Assembly: GCF_000761445.1 (NCBI RefSeq)
Contig: NZ_KN196470.1
Span: 742,699 to 806,698, forward strand
Reading direction: 5' to 3'
Source of the DNA: Oleiagrimonas soli
GTDB taxonomy: Bacteria > Pseudomonadota > Gammaproteobacteria > Xanthomonadales > Rhodanobacteraceae
Length of the DNA: 64,000 bases
The first letter of the stretch is position 1. Each line of letters starts with the position of its first letter. A program made the translations under genes and the position numbers. A model generated the notes under the pieces. The model was not told the DNA's origin, made no database searches, and saw only the letters and a program-made list of their open reading frames with translations. Positions 37,449 to 46,358 of the stretch are shown in pieces.

Positions 37449-38468
37449 ATGGATACCCGAATGTCTATATCAAACCGCCGCCGCGCGCGAGGCGCGGCTT
37501 CGTCCAGCTTGATCTTCTCCGGCCTGATCGTGATCGTGATCATCGCGGCAGGCTGGTTTCTCGTGTATCGCCCGCACATGGAGGCCACCGAAGGCTCCAG
37601 TCCTGCGCAGACGGTCGTCAAGAAGCAGGCCGCCGCGAAGACTACGCCGCCGCCGGCCAACGTGTCGGCGATGTCGACCGATGAGCTGCTCTCGGAAGCC
37701 GGCAAGGCCGTCCGCGAGGAGCGTCTGCTTTCGCCGCAGGGCAACAATGCCTTCGAGTTCTACCTCAAGGTGCTCGAGCGTCAGCCGGACAATCAGGTGG
37801 CCAAGGAAGCGTTGCGCGAAACCTTCCCGTTCGGCGCCAACGCCGCCGAGCAGGACATCAACAACCGCAACTTCGACGAGGCGCAGCGCGAGATCGACCT
37901 GCTGGCCAAGGCCGATCCGGACAACTACACGCTGACCATTCTGCGTTCCAAGCTGGACGCCCAGCGCAAGACGGCGACCAAGGAACAGCAGCAAGCGCAG
38001 GCCGATCTGCTGGCCAAGCAGCAGGCGTCGCAGCGGCAGCAGCAGGCGGCCGAGGCCGCACGCAAGCAGCAGGAGGAAGCGGCAGCACAGGCCGCCGCCG
38101 ATAAGGCCGCACCGGAGCAGCCGAAGCAGCAGACGGCACAGGCGGAGAAACCGGCGCAGTCGCAGCCGCAGCAGACGGCTCAGCCCAGGATTCAGGACGC
38201 CGTGCTGGTCAGCAGCGTGAATCCGCGTTATCCGAGTACGGCCCTGCGTCGCCGTCAGGAAGGTTGGGTGGACGTGCAGTTCACGGTCGATGACTCGGGC
38301 AACGTCACCGACGCTACGGTCGTCGATGCCCAGCCCAAGCACGTGTTCGATCGCGCGGCAGTGACGGCGGTCGAGCGCTGGAAATATCGACCGGCGTTGA
38401 ACAACGGCAAGCCGTTCCCGGTGACGATGCGTCGCCGCCTCAACTTCACGTTGGGTGGCGCGCAGTAA
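37449..38468 (+). CDS. TonB-family energy transducer-like protein
   Basis: 339 residues from ATG 37449 (GTG 37443 is alternative). A short basic N-terminus precedes one transmembrane helix (about 22-42, LIFSGLIVIVIIAAGWFLVY). A helical, possibly TPR-like periplasmic region follows (about 75-165), then a long Gln/Ala-rich linker (about 170-240). The TonB C-terminal domain ends the protein: NPRYPSTALRRRQEGWVDVQ, FTVDDSGNVTDATVV and AVERWKYRPALNNGKP. Canonical TonB has a Pro-rich linker and lies near ExbBD; neither is seen, so this is a TonB-like paralogue, function uncertain. Confidence 0.87.
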   Translation: MDTRMSISNRRRARGAASSSLIFSGLIVIVIIAAGWFLVYRPHMEATEGSSPAQTVVKKQAAAKTTPPPANVSAMSTDELLSEAGKAVREERLLSPQGNNAFEFYLKVLERQPDNQVAKEALRETFPFGANAAEQDINNRNFDEAQREIDLLAKADPDNYTLTILRSKLDAQRKTATKEQQQAQADLLAKQQASQRQQQAAEAARKQQEEAAAQAAADKAAPEQPKQQTAQAEKPAQSQPQQTAQPRIQDAVLVSSVNPRYPSTALRRRQEGWVDVQFTVDDSGNVTDATVVDAQPKHVFDRAAVTAVERWKYRPALNNGKPFPVTMRRRLNFTLGGAQ

Positions 38469-38491
38469 TCGCTGCTTGCACGCAAAGGCAT

Positions 38492-38521
38492 GAACGAGGG
38501 CGGCGCGAGCCGCCCTCGTTC
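38492..38521. terminator. Bidirectional terminator between convergent genes
   Basis: 13-bp perfect stem from GAACGAGGGCGGC (38492-38504) to its complement (38509-38521), loop GCGA. It separates the TonB-like gene from the oppositely directed serine hydrolase; T residues flank both sides only weakly. Confidence 0.75.
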
Positions 38522-38524
38522 GTT

Positions 38525-39760
38525 TCAGCGACGCGAACGCGTGCGGCGTTCCAGGTTCGCCCAGTCGCGGGCCTGCAGGCCGAGCAGGCGATCGAGGAAC
38601 ATCGGGAACAGACCGGCCGGGCGTGGCGTACCGGCGTTCCACAACATCACGATGCCGACCTTCTGTTCGGGCAGGAAGCCGATCATGGCGCGGTAGCCGT
38701 TGACTGCGCCGGCGTGGAAGATCAGCGTCTGCCCGGCGTAGTCGTACACACGCCACCCCAGCGCGTAGTGCGCATCCTTCAGGCGCGCGCGTCGCCAGGG
38801 CGTGGCGTACAACTCGCTGCGCGTGGCGACGCCGGGGGTGTGTAGCGTGCGCAGCAGCGCGTGGGGCAGCACGTCGGGCCGCCCGCCCATCTGTGCGATC
38901 AGCCATTGCTCCATGTCGCGCAGGCTGGCGTTGACGCCGGCGGCGGGGGCCACGCGGTAATAGGTTTCGCGTGGCGTGAACGCACGCCATCCCGCGCGGG
39001 TGTGGCGGTGCGGGCGCGCCCAGCTGGCGCTGTTTTCCAGTCCCTGCAGACCGTAGGTGGCCGTGCTCATGCCCAGCGGAAGAAACAGGCGGCGCTCCAC
39101 TTCGTGGCCGTAGAAATCGCCGGTGCGCGCATGGATGACGTCGCCGATCAGGCTGAAGGCGACGTTCTGGTAGCTGTAGCACGTGCCGACCTGGCAGCGC
39201 AGATTCACCTGGTCGAGTTCGCGCGCCAACTGCGGGTACGGGATGTTGGCTTCGAGCTGCAAGTCGTAGGTGTTGCGCGGCAGACCGAGGCGCTGGCCGA
39301 GGATGTCGGCGACGGTCGCCTGCTGCGTGGCGCCGCTGTCGCTCAGGTCGAAGAACGGCAGGACGTCGGTCAGTCGGGTATTCCAGGCGAGACTGCCGTT
39401 GTCGACCAGCAGGCCGGTCAGCGCCGAGGCGAAGGCCTTCGACAGCGAGGCGATGCGGAACACGGTGTTGGGCGTGACGCGCGTACCGGCCTGCACGTCG
39501 GCGTAGCCCAGCGTGCGCTCGTAGGCGACATGGCCGTCGGCAATCACGGCGGTCGCCAGGCCGGCGATGTCGTCGTGTTGCTTCAACTCGATCAGCCAGC
39601 CGTCGTAGGCCTCCAGTGAGGCGCGCAGTTGTGCGGCGGTGACCCGAGCTTCGCGGGCGGTCGAGTGCACGGTGGGGCGGGCGTGGATGGGGGCGGGTAT
39701 CAGCAAGGTTGCCGCCGCCGCAAACGACGCCAGAAACGGGAAGATCGAGCGGGTGGTCAT
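38525..39760 (-). CDS. Serine hydrolase, class C beta-lactamase/DD-peptidase family
   Basis: 411 residues from ATG 39760; the frame is open further upstream through the antisense of lemA but has no start there. Cleavable signal peptide at about 1-27 (FLASFAAAATLLIPAPIHA). Active-site motifs of the beta-lactamase-related family: SxxK as SLSK, YxN as YSYQN, and the third box as HAG in IFHAGAVNG. Substrates could be peptidoglycan peptides, esters or beta-lactams; sequence does not decide. Periplasmic. Confidence 0.88.
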   Translation of the reverse strand: MTTRSIFPFLASFAAAATLLIPAPIHARPTVHSTAREARVTAAQLRASLEAYDGWLIELKQHDDIAGLATAVIADGHVAYERTLGYADVQAGTRVTPNTVFRIASLSKAFASALTGLLVDNGSLAWNTRLTDVLPFFDLSDSGATQQATVADILGQRLGLPRNTYDLQLEANIPYPQLARELDQVNLRCQVGTCYSYQNVAFSLIGDVIHARTGDFYGHEVERRLFLPLGMSTATYGLQGLENSASWARPHRHTRAGWRAFTPRETYYRVAPAAGVNASLRDMEQWLIAQMGGRPDVLPHALLRTLHTPGVATRSELYATPWRRARLKDAHYALGWRVYDYAGQTLIFHAGAVNGYRAMIGFLPEQKVGIVMLWNAGTPRPAGLFPMFLDRLLGLQARDWANLERRTRSRR

Positions 39761-39811
39761 GCTATGCTGCTTCGCGTTGCTAACTGCATTGCGCAGGGTG
39801 GGAGACGATCG

Positions 39812-40399
39812 ATGACTGGCATCATAATTCTGATCATCGTGGTGCTGATTGTGGTGTACCTCGTCGGCATCTACAACGGTCTGGTGCGTGCCCGTAACGG
39901 TTACAAGAACGCCTTCGCACAGATCGACGTGCAGCTGACGCGGCGGCACGACCTGATCCCGAATCTGGTCGAGACCGCCAAGGGCTATCTCAAGCACGAA
40001 CGCGAAACGCTGGAAGCAGTCATCCAGGCGCGCAACGGCGCGATGTCCGGTCTGGCTGGCGCCAAGGCCAACCCGGGCGATCCGCAAGCCATGCAGAAGC
40101 TGTCCGGAGCGGAGAACATGCTGACCCAGACCCTGGGCCGACTGTTCGCGCTGTCCGAGTCCTACCCGGACCTGAAGGCCAACCAGAACATGATGCAGCT
40201 GTCCGAGGAACTGGCCTCGACGGAGAACCGCATCGCCTTCGCGCGCCAGGCCTACAACGACGCCGTGATGACCTACAACAACCGCCGCGAGGTGTTTCCC
40301 AACACCCTGATCGCCGGCAACTTCGGCTTCAACGCGGCCGAACCGCTGAAGCTCGAGGACCCCGCCGCCAAGCAGGCGCCGCAGGTGTCGTTCACCTGA
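39812..40399 (+). CDS. lemA: LemA family membrane protein
   Basis: 195 residues from ATG 39812 with GGGAG upstream. One N-terminal helix (IIILIIVVLIVVYLVGIYNG) is followed by the LemA helical domain: LVRARNGYKNAFAQIDVQL, RRHDLIPNLVETAKGY and RQAYNDAVMTYNN. Members are anchored and largely exposed outside the inner membrane. LemA genes usually neighbour an HtpX/M48 protease gene, as here (45 bp downstream), so the two probably work together. Confidence 0.93.
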   Translation: MTGIIILIIVVLIVVYLVGIYNGLVRARNGYKNAFAQIDVQLTRRHDLIPNLVETAKGYLKHERETLEAVIQARNGAMSGLAGAKANPGDPQAMQKLSGAENMLTQTLGRLFALSESYPDLKANQNMMQLSEELASTENRIAFARQAYNDAVMTYNNRREVFPNTLIAGNFGFNAAEPLKLEDPAAKQAPQVSFT

Positions 40400-40444
40400 T
40401 GCCTCCGGCGCCGTTCCCGCCGGTGTCCGCGCGGATCTAGCTGC

Positions 40445-42439
40445 GTGGACTTCTTCGCACAGCAAGCCCGGGTGCGCCGCAGCAGCCGCTGGCTGGTGGC
40501 GCTGTTCGTGCTCGCGGTGCTGGCCGTGATCGCGGCGGTGGACGTGGTGGTGCTGGTGCTGATCGGCTACGGTCGCGCGACCGAGGACGGGCTGGGCATC
40601 GACGCGGGTTCGCTGGCGCTGATCAGCTTCGGCGTGCTGGCCCTGATCGGTCTGGCCTCGCTGTCACGCACGCTCAGTCTGCGCGGCGGCGGTGCGGCGG
40701 TGGCGCGCAGCATGGGCGCCACGGCGGTATCGCCGGACACCACCAACCCGGCCTGGCGCAAACTGCGCAACGTGATCGAGGAGATCGCCATCGCCTCCTC
40801 GGTGCCGGTGCCGGATATCTTCGTGCTCGAATCCGAACCTGGCATCAATGCCTTCGCCGCCGGCTACACGCCGTCCGACGCTGCGGTGTGCGTGACCCAG
40901 GGCTGCCTGGATCGCCTGACCCGCGACGAACTGCAGGGCGTGATCGCGCACGAGTTCAGCCACGTGCTCAACGGCGACATGCGGCTGAACATCCGTCTGA
41001 TGGGACTGCTGTTCGGCATCCTGGTCATCGGCATCGTCGGCCGTATCCTGATGTACTCCGGCGGTCGCGTGCGCACGCGCAAGGGCAACACGGCCTATGT
41101 GGCGTTGATCGGTCTGGCTTTGCTGCTGGTCGGCTACATCGGTTTCTTCTTCGGGCGCTTGATCCAGGCCGCGGTGGCGCGTTCGCGCGAGTCGCTGGCC
41201 GATGCCTCGGCGGTGCAGTTCACCCGGCAGACGCGCGGCATCGCCGGCGCGCTGAAGAAGATCGCGGCGATGGCGGAAGGTTCGCAGCTGCAGGCCGCGA
41301 ACAGTCAGGAAGTAGCGCACATGCTGTTCGGCGAGCCGGGGCGGTTTTCGAGCCTGTTTGCGACCCATCCGCCGCTGCCCGAACGCATCCGCGCGCTCGG
41401 CGTGGCCTACGACGAGAAGGAAATTCAGCAGTTGGCGCGCGCCTGGATGCAGCCGCAGCGGGCACGCCACGGGGAGGACGCCTCGGCCTCGATCTCCGGT
41501 TTCATGCCGACGATGGTCGCAGGGGCGGCGGTCGAGGCGAGCGATCCCGCGCCGTTGCCGCGCCGCGATCGTCCGATGCCGGTGCAGGCACATGCGGTCA
41601 GCGCGCGAGTCGGGCGTCCCGGCATGCAGGACATGCACGCGGCGGGGCAGCTGCAGCGCCAGCTGCCCGACGCGCTGATGCAGGCGGCGCACGATGCTTC
41701 CGGCGCGCTGGACCTGGTGCTGGCGCTGGCCGTGGGCGACGACCCGCGGGTGCGCGACGCGCAGTTGCTGCAGGTCGACAGCAGCTTCGGCAGCGACGCC
41801 GCCGAGGGCGTGGAAGCGCTACTGCCGGCGTTGTCGATCCTGCACCCGATGCTGCACCTGCCGCTGGTGGCGTTGGCGTTTCCGCAGCTCAAGCGGCAGC
41901 CACGCCCGCGCCTCATGCAACTGCAGCAGACCCTGGACATCATGGTGCGTGCGGACCAGCGCATCAGCCTGCATGAGTATTGCCTGGTCAAGTTGCTGCG
42001 CCTGATGCTGACCGATGCGCTGGATCCGTCGAACGGCTTCGTGCCCGGCATGCGGCGTCTGCGCCAGGTGCAGGACGACTATGCATCGCTGTGCGCGATC
42101 GTCGCGCATCAGGGACACGACGATAGCGACGCCGCGCGTCGGGCCTGGGCGCGCGCCATGCACGAAGCGTTGCCCAATGCGCGCGCTGACTTCGTCGTGC
42201 CCGACGACTGGCAGGCCGCGATGGATCGCGCGCTGCAGCATCTGGACCGCATCCACCCGCTGGACAAGGAACTGGTGGTGCGCGGTTTGACGATGGCCGT
42301 GGCCGAGGACGACCACATCAGCATCGCCGAAGCCGAACTGCTGCGCGTGATCTGCGCCGCCCTGCATTGCCCGCTGCCGCCGCTGCTGCAGCACCTGACC
42401 ACCTTCGCCGACGAGGACGAGGACGCGCATACCGCGTGA
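40445..42439 (+). CDS. M48 family (HtpX-like) membrane zinc metalloprotease with long C-terminal extension
   Basis: 664 residues from GTG 40445. Two helices (about 16-42 and 54-74), then the protease domain: zinc motif HEFSH at 169-173 and third ligand Glu249 in RESLADASAV, with a second pair of helices (183-203, 217-238). Classical HtpX is about 290 residues. Here about 330 more follow, soluble and partly helical, with segments resembling TerB-like tellurite/stress modules (ISLHEYCLVKLLRLML, EDDHISIAEAELLRVICAAL). It may cleave membrane proteins under envelope stress; partner LemA is upstream. Confidence 0.9.
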   Translation: MDFFAQQARVRRSSRWLVALFVLAVLAVIAAVDVVVLVLIGYGRATEDGLGIDAGSLALISFGVLALIGLASLSRTLSLRGGGAAVARSMGATAVSPDTTNPAWRKLRNVIEEIAIASSVPVPDIFVLESEPGINAFAAGYTPSDAAVCVTQGCLDRLTRDELQGVIAHEFSHVLNGDMRLNIRLMGLLFGILVIGIVGRILMYSGGRVRTRKGNTAYVALIGLALLLVGYIGFFFGRLIQAAVARSRESLADASAVQFTRQTRGIAGALKKIAAMAEGSQLQAANSQEVAHMLFGEPGRFSSLFATHPPLPERIRALGVAYDEKEIQQLARAWMQPQRARHGEDASASISGFMPTMVAGAAVEASDPAPLPRRDRPMPVQAHAVSARVGRPGMQDMHAAGQLQRQLPDALMQAAHDASGALDLVLALAVGDDPRVRDAQLLQVDSSFGSDAAEGVEALLPALSILHPMLHLPLVALAFPQLKRQPRPRLMQLQQTLDIMVRADQRISLHEYCLVKLLRLMLTDALDPSNGFVPGMRRLRQVQDDYASLCAIVAHQGHDDSDAARRAWARAMHEALPNARADFVVPDDWQAAMDRALQHLDRIHPLDKELVVRGLTMAVAEDDHISIAEAELLRVICAALHCPLPPLLQHLTTFADEDEDAHTA

Positions 42440-42455
42440 TGCGCACGCTCAGACC

Positions 42456-43760
42456 ATGGAACGCCCCGATATCCGAGATGCCCGCGAAGTGCGGCCGTTG
42501 CTGCTGTCCGCGACCTGCTTCTTCCTGATCCTGACCGCCTATTACATCATTCGTCCGGTTCGCGATCAGCTCAGCGGCGCGGTGGGCTCGATCTCGCTGC
42601 CGTTGTTCTACGGCGCCACGTTCGTCGCCACGCTGCTGCTGACGCCGCTGATCGGCTGGCTGGTCGCGCGGTTTCCGCGGCGGCAGCTGATGCTGTGGAG
42701 CTTCAGCTTTTTCATCGTTTGCCAGTTGGCCTTCGTGCCGGCCTTCATGTTTCAGGACCGGATCGGCGCACGGGTGCTGGGCACGGTGTTCTTCGTCTGG
42801 GGCAGCGTGTTCAACCTGTTCGTGGTGTCGCTGTTCTGGAGTCTGATGGCGGATGTCTGGACCAGTCAGCAGGCGCGACGTCTGTTTCCGCTGATCGCGC
42901 TGGGCGGCATGGCGGGCGCGATCGCCGGGCCGCTCATCACCTCGCTGATGGTGAATCTGGTCGGCGTGGCGCCGCTGCTGCTGGTGTCGGCCTTGCTGCT
43001 CGGCCTGTCGATGCAGCTTCTGCTGGCGGTCTCGGCCGAGGCGGAGCAGGCCGCGGCGACCACGGCGGCGGCGATCGGCGGCTCGTTGCTGGCGGGCGTG
43101 AAGTACGTCTTCACGCAACCGTTCCTGCGCTACATGGCCTTGCTGATGTTGTTGAGCGACGGCGTCGGCACGGTGGCCTACGCGCTGGTGGCCGATTACG
43201 CCAAGGCGCATTACGTGAGCGATGCCGCGCGCACCGAGATGTATGCGCATCTGGATCTTGCGATCAACGCGCTTGGCGTGCTGATGCAGGTCAGCGTGAC
43301 GCGTTGGGTGCTGAAGCGTCTCGGCATGGCGTGGGGCATCGTGATTCCCGCGCTGGTCAACTGCGCTCTGCTGGTGCTGGTGGCCATCCTCGGGTCGCAT
43401 GCCGAGATTTGGGGCGTCGGCATCTCGCTGGTGCTGGTGCTGCAGGTCGTCGTGCGCGGCACGCAGTACGGCATGCTGAAGCCGGCCAGCGATGCCTTGT
43501 ACACGCGCAGCGCGAGGGAGACGCGCTACAAGGGCAAGAATTTCGTCGAGACCGCGGTGTGGCGGTTCGGCGATCTGGTCGTGACCAGCGGCATCAATCT
43601 GCTGCGCGATGCCGCTGTGGCGCTGAGCGGGCTGGCCGCGATCAGCGCGGGCTTCTCGATGATCGCGGTCTGGGTCGGTTTCCGCGCCGGGCGTTCGGTC
43701 GGTGCCGAGGCCGCGGACGACGGCGAGGCCGGGCAGCGCGACGGCACGGGTTCGGTCTGA
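42456..43760 (+). CDS. Multi-spanning transporter, MFS or NTT (ATP/ADP translocase)-like
   Basis: 434 residues with about 12 hydrophobic helices. The N-terminus CFFLILTAYYIIRPVRDQLS, then LPLFYGATFVATLLL and LFWSLMADVWTSQQARRLFPLIALGG, fits bacterial NTT-like/MFS proteins related to ATP:ADP translocases. The segment TRYKGKNFVETAVWRFGD in the second half supports that group. Substrate unknown. It starts 17 bp after the protease gene and may share its message. Confidence 0.8.
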   Translation: MERPDIRDAREVRPLLLSATCFFLILTAYYIIRPVRDQLSGAVGSISLPLFYGATFVATLLLTPLIGWLVARFPRRQLMLWSFSFFIVCQLAFVPAFMFQDRIGARVLGTVFFVWGSVFNLFVVSLFWSLMADVWTSQQARRLFPLIALGGMAGAIAGPLITSLMVNLVGVAPLLLVSALLLGLSMQLLLAVSAEAEQAAATTAAAIGGSLLAGVKYVFTQPFLRYMALLMLLSDGVGTVAYALVADYAKAHYVSDAARTEMYAHLDLAINALGVLMQVSVTRWVLKRLGMAWGIVIPALVNCALLVLVAILGSHAEIWGVGISLVLVLQVVVRGTQYGMLKPASDALYTRSARETRYKGKNFVETAVWRFGDLVVTSGINLLRDAAVALSGLAAISAGFSMIAVWVGFRAGRSVGAEAADDGEAGQRDGTGSV

Positions 43761-43852
43761 GCAGACATTCCGGGGAAGCCCTGTCGCGGACGTTTGCTAC
43801 GGTCGCAGCGCAGGCAGACCTGCCAGTCACGCCAAAGGCACACCCTGGGGTC

Positions 43853-43936
43853 GTCATGCCTGCGCAGGCGGGAGTCCAGCGCCTTTCGCACCGCCGAAAA
43901 GCCAAAGGCACGGCGTCCCGGCTTTCACCGGGATGA
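43853..43936. repeat. REP-like palindromic intergenic repeat
   Basis: The 84-bp stretch begins GTCATGCCTGCGCAGGCGGG and ends with CCCGGCTTTCACCGGGATGAC-type sequence in inverse orientation, with GTCAT and ATGAC as outer ends. Similar GTCATCCCGGCG...GGGATCCAG palindromes are dispersed in Xanthomonadales genomes. A 10-bp word GCCAAAGGCA also occurs twice (43831-43840, 43901-43910). Confidence 0.6.
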
Positions 43937-43999
43937 CGTGGCCGGGGCGGCTCTCGCGGTTCCTGTTCAGCTTGGCGACGTTCGTCGCGATGCGCTCGC

Positions 44000-44428
44000 T
44001 CAGCTGACGATGTAGCGCTGCAACTGCTCGATCTCCTGCGCCTGGTCGTCGATCACCGCCTTGACCAGATCGCCGATCGACAGCACGCCGACGATGCGTC
44101 CGCCATCGAGAACGGGCAGGTGGCGCACGCGGCTGTCGGTGCACAGACGCATGCACTCCTCGACGCTGGCGTCGAGGCCGATGGTGAGCACATTGGCGCT
44201 CATGATCTCGCTGACGGGCGTGGTCGATGAGGAACGACCGCGGAGAATGATCTTGCGCGCATAGTCGCGCTCGGAAACGATGCCGGCCAGGGTCTCGCCG
44301 CGCATCACCAGCAGGGCGCCGACGCCGTGTTCGGCCATCTGCTTGATGGCGTCGAGGACGTTGGCGTCCGACTGCACGCTGTAGACTTGATGGCCCTTCG
44401 ATTCCAACAGATGCCTGACGTGCTGCAT
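44000..44428 (-). CDS. CBS domain-pair protein
   Basis: 142 residues consisting of two CBS domains, about 8-65 and 72-130. Typical ligand-loop patterns occur in each: GALLVMRGETLAGIVSERDYARKI and RVRHLPVLDGGRIVGVLSIGDLVK. CBS pairs bind adenine nucleotides and act as energy sensors; no enzymatic domain is attached. A regulatory partner is not evident from neighbours. Confidence 0.93.
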   Translation of the reverse strand: MQHVRHLLESKGHQVYSVQSDANVLDAIKQMAEHGVGALLVMRGETLAGIVSERDYARKIILRGRSSSTTPVSEIMSANVLTIGLDASVEECMRLCTDSRVRHLPVLDGGRIVGVLSIGDLVKAVIDDQAQEIEQLQRYIVS

Positions 44429-44491
44429 GCGCTGCTCCCGTGGCGGCCGATGGCGGTCGGCTCCGAGTCTAGCGCGATCCCGGCGGTCGGG

Positions 44492-45463
44492 TCACGGGTC
44501 GTCGCGGACTGCGGCGGGCGCGTCGGACGACAGGCGATCCTGCACGAAATACAGCGGCCGCTGCTTGCTTTCGGCATACATGCGGCCGAGGTATTCGCCG
44601 ATCACGCCCAGCGCCAGCAACTGCACGCCGCCGAGGAACAGGATGACCAGGATCAGGGTTGGGTAGCCGCGCACCGGGTCGCCCCAGATCAGCGCCTTCA
44701 GCAGCACCCAGGCGCCGTAGGCGAAAGCCAGCACGGACGAGCCGAAACCGATCCAGGTGGCCAGCCGCAGCGGCGCCACGGAGAACGAGGTGATGCCTTC
44801 CACCGCGAGGTTCAGCAGGCGCCAGTAATTCCATTTGCTGCGGCCTTCGTGGCGCGCATGGCGGCGGTAGCTGACGCCGGTCTGGCGGTAGCCGATCCAG
44901 GCGAACAGGCCTTTCATGAAGCGCTGGCGTTCGCGCAGTTCGCGCAGCGCCAGCACGGCCTGCCGCGAGAGCAGGCGGAAGTCGCCGGTGTCGCGCGGCA
45001 GCGGCGTGTCCGAAAGCCGTTCCATCACGCGGTAGAAGGCCGCTGCGGTGAAGCGCTTGAAGCGGCTTTCGCCCTCGCGTGCGCTGCGCGTGGCGTAGAC
45101 CACGTCGAAGCCGGCGCGCCACTGCTCGACCAACTGCGGGATCAGCTCCGGCGGGTCCTGCAGGTCGGTGTCGATGACCACCACGGCGTCGGCGTCGGCA
45201 TGATCGAGACCGGCGCTGAGCGCCGCTTCCTTGCCGAAGTTGCGCGACAGGCGCAGGCCGTCGGTGCGCGGGTCGTTAGCGGCGAGGGTGCGGATCGCCT
45301 CCCAGGTGCCGTCGCGGCTGCCGTCGTCGACGTACAGCACCCGGGTGCGCAGGTCGAGCGCGTCCAGCACTTCGCACAGGCGGGCATGGAAGGCGGGCAG
45401 TCCCTGCGCTTCGTTGTAGGCGGGCGCCACGACGGTCAGCGTGGAAGCGGCGGTATCGGTCAT
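44492..45463 (-). CDS. GT2 family glycosyltransferase, GtrB/DPM1-like with two C-terminal helices
   Basis: 323 residues. Catalytic domain: LTVVAPAYNEAQGLPAFH, VLYVDDGSRDGT, DxD in VVIDTDLQDPPELIP, and FRLLSRQAVLALRELRERQRF. Two transmembrane segments (about 233-255, 266-292) and the end LGVIGEYLGRMYAESKQRP resemble undecaprenyl-phosphate glucosyl/Ara4N transferases. It is a second ArnC/GtrB-type enzyme in the window besides 21203-22141; no flippase or transferase partner lies beside it. Confidence 0.92.
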   Translation of the reverse strand: MTDTAASTLTVVAPAYNEAQGLPAFHARLCEVLDALDLRTRVLYVDDGSRDGTWEAIRTLAANDPRTDGLRLSRNFGKEAALSAGLDHADADAVVVIDTDLQDPPELIPQLVEQWRAGFDVVYATRSAREGESRFKRFTAAAFYRVMERLSDTPLPRDTGDFRLLSRQAVLALRELRERQRFMKGLFAWIGYRQTGVSYRRHARHEGRSKWNYWRLLNLAVEGITSFSVAPLRLATWIGFGSSVLAFAYGAWVLLKALIWGDPVRGYPTLILVILFLGGVQLLALGVIGEYLGRMYAESKQRPLYFVQDRLSSDAPAAVRDDP

Positions 45464-45500
45464 GACCTCGATTCTGCCATGCGCAGCAGTCCGCGCGGGA

Positions 45501-46244
45501 TCACGGCTGGGCGCGGGGTCGCGGCGGATGCTTCTCGGTCACGTAGGCGGTGCCGCCCAGTTGCGCCATCTGCTGCTGGATCCAGGCGACGCGGCGCGCG
45601 ACGTACGCCGACGGGCGGTCGGCGTGCAGGCGCCGCGGGTTCGGCAGCACGGCAGCCAGCAGCGCGCCCTGGTAGCTGTTCAGTTGCGACGGATCGGTGT
45701 GCCAGTAAGCGTGGCTGGCGGCGTCGACGCCGTAGATGCCATTGCCGAGTTCGGCGATGTTGACGTAGACCTCCAGAATCCGCCGCTTCGGCCAGCTCGC
45801 TTCCAGCAGGACGGTGAAATAGGCTTCCAGGCCCTTGCGCACGAAACTGCGTCCGCCCCACAGGAACAGGTTCTTCGCGGTCTGCTGGCTGATGGTGCTG
45901 GCGCCGCGCAGGCGACCGCCGTCCTCGGCGGTGTCGATGGCTTTCTGGATCGAGGCCACGTCGAAGCCGTGGTGGAACGGAAACTTCTGGTCCTCGGAGG
46001 CGACCATCGCCAGCGGCACCTGCTTGCTGATCTTCGACCACGGCACCCAGCGGTAGCGCAGGTGGAAATCCTTTTCGCCGTGCCACCAGGCGCTGAGCTG
46101 GCGCTCGACCATGAAGGCGCTGGTCCACGGCGGCACGAAGCGCAGGATCAGCACCATCGATTCAGTCACCGCAAACCAGATCAGCAGCGCCCACAGGACG
46201 CCGCGCAGGAGTCGTTTCCACAGGGGACGCTTGGCCGATTTCAT
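45501..46244 (-). CDS. mtgA: Monofunctional biosynthetic peptidoglycan transglycosylase
   Basis: 247 residues, GT51 family. One N-terminal transmembrane helix (about 14-36), then the glycan-strand polymerising domain: catalytic Glu in VASEDQKFPFHHGFD, GASTISQQTAKNLFLW with the second motif, and RILEVYVNIAELGNGIYGV. No transpeptidase domain. It polymerises lipid II on the periplasmic side. Confidence 0.96.
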   Translation of the reverse strand: MKSAKRPLWKRLLRGVLWALLIWFAVTESMVLILRFVPPWTSAFMVERQLSAWWHGEKDFHLRYRWVPWSKISKQVPLAMVASEDQKFPFHHGFDVASIQKAIDTAEDGGRLRGASTISQQTAKNLFLWGGRSFVRKGLEAYFTVLLEASWPKRRILEVYVNIAELGNGIYGVDAASHAYWHTDPSQLNSYQGALLAAVLPNPRRLHADRPSAYVARRVAWIQQQMAQLGGTAYVTEKHPPRPRAQP

Positions 46245-46358
46245 CCGGGGCAGTGTAAAGCAAGCGCGTGAACGTTCGCCGAGCCGTTATCCTGTCTCGC
46301 GACAACCTTGCGAACCTGCGCCGGCGTCCCCAGATTGGGGCGCTTTGGAGGATCCGAC

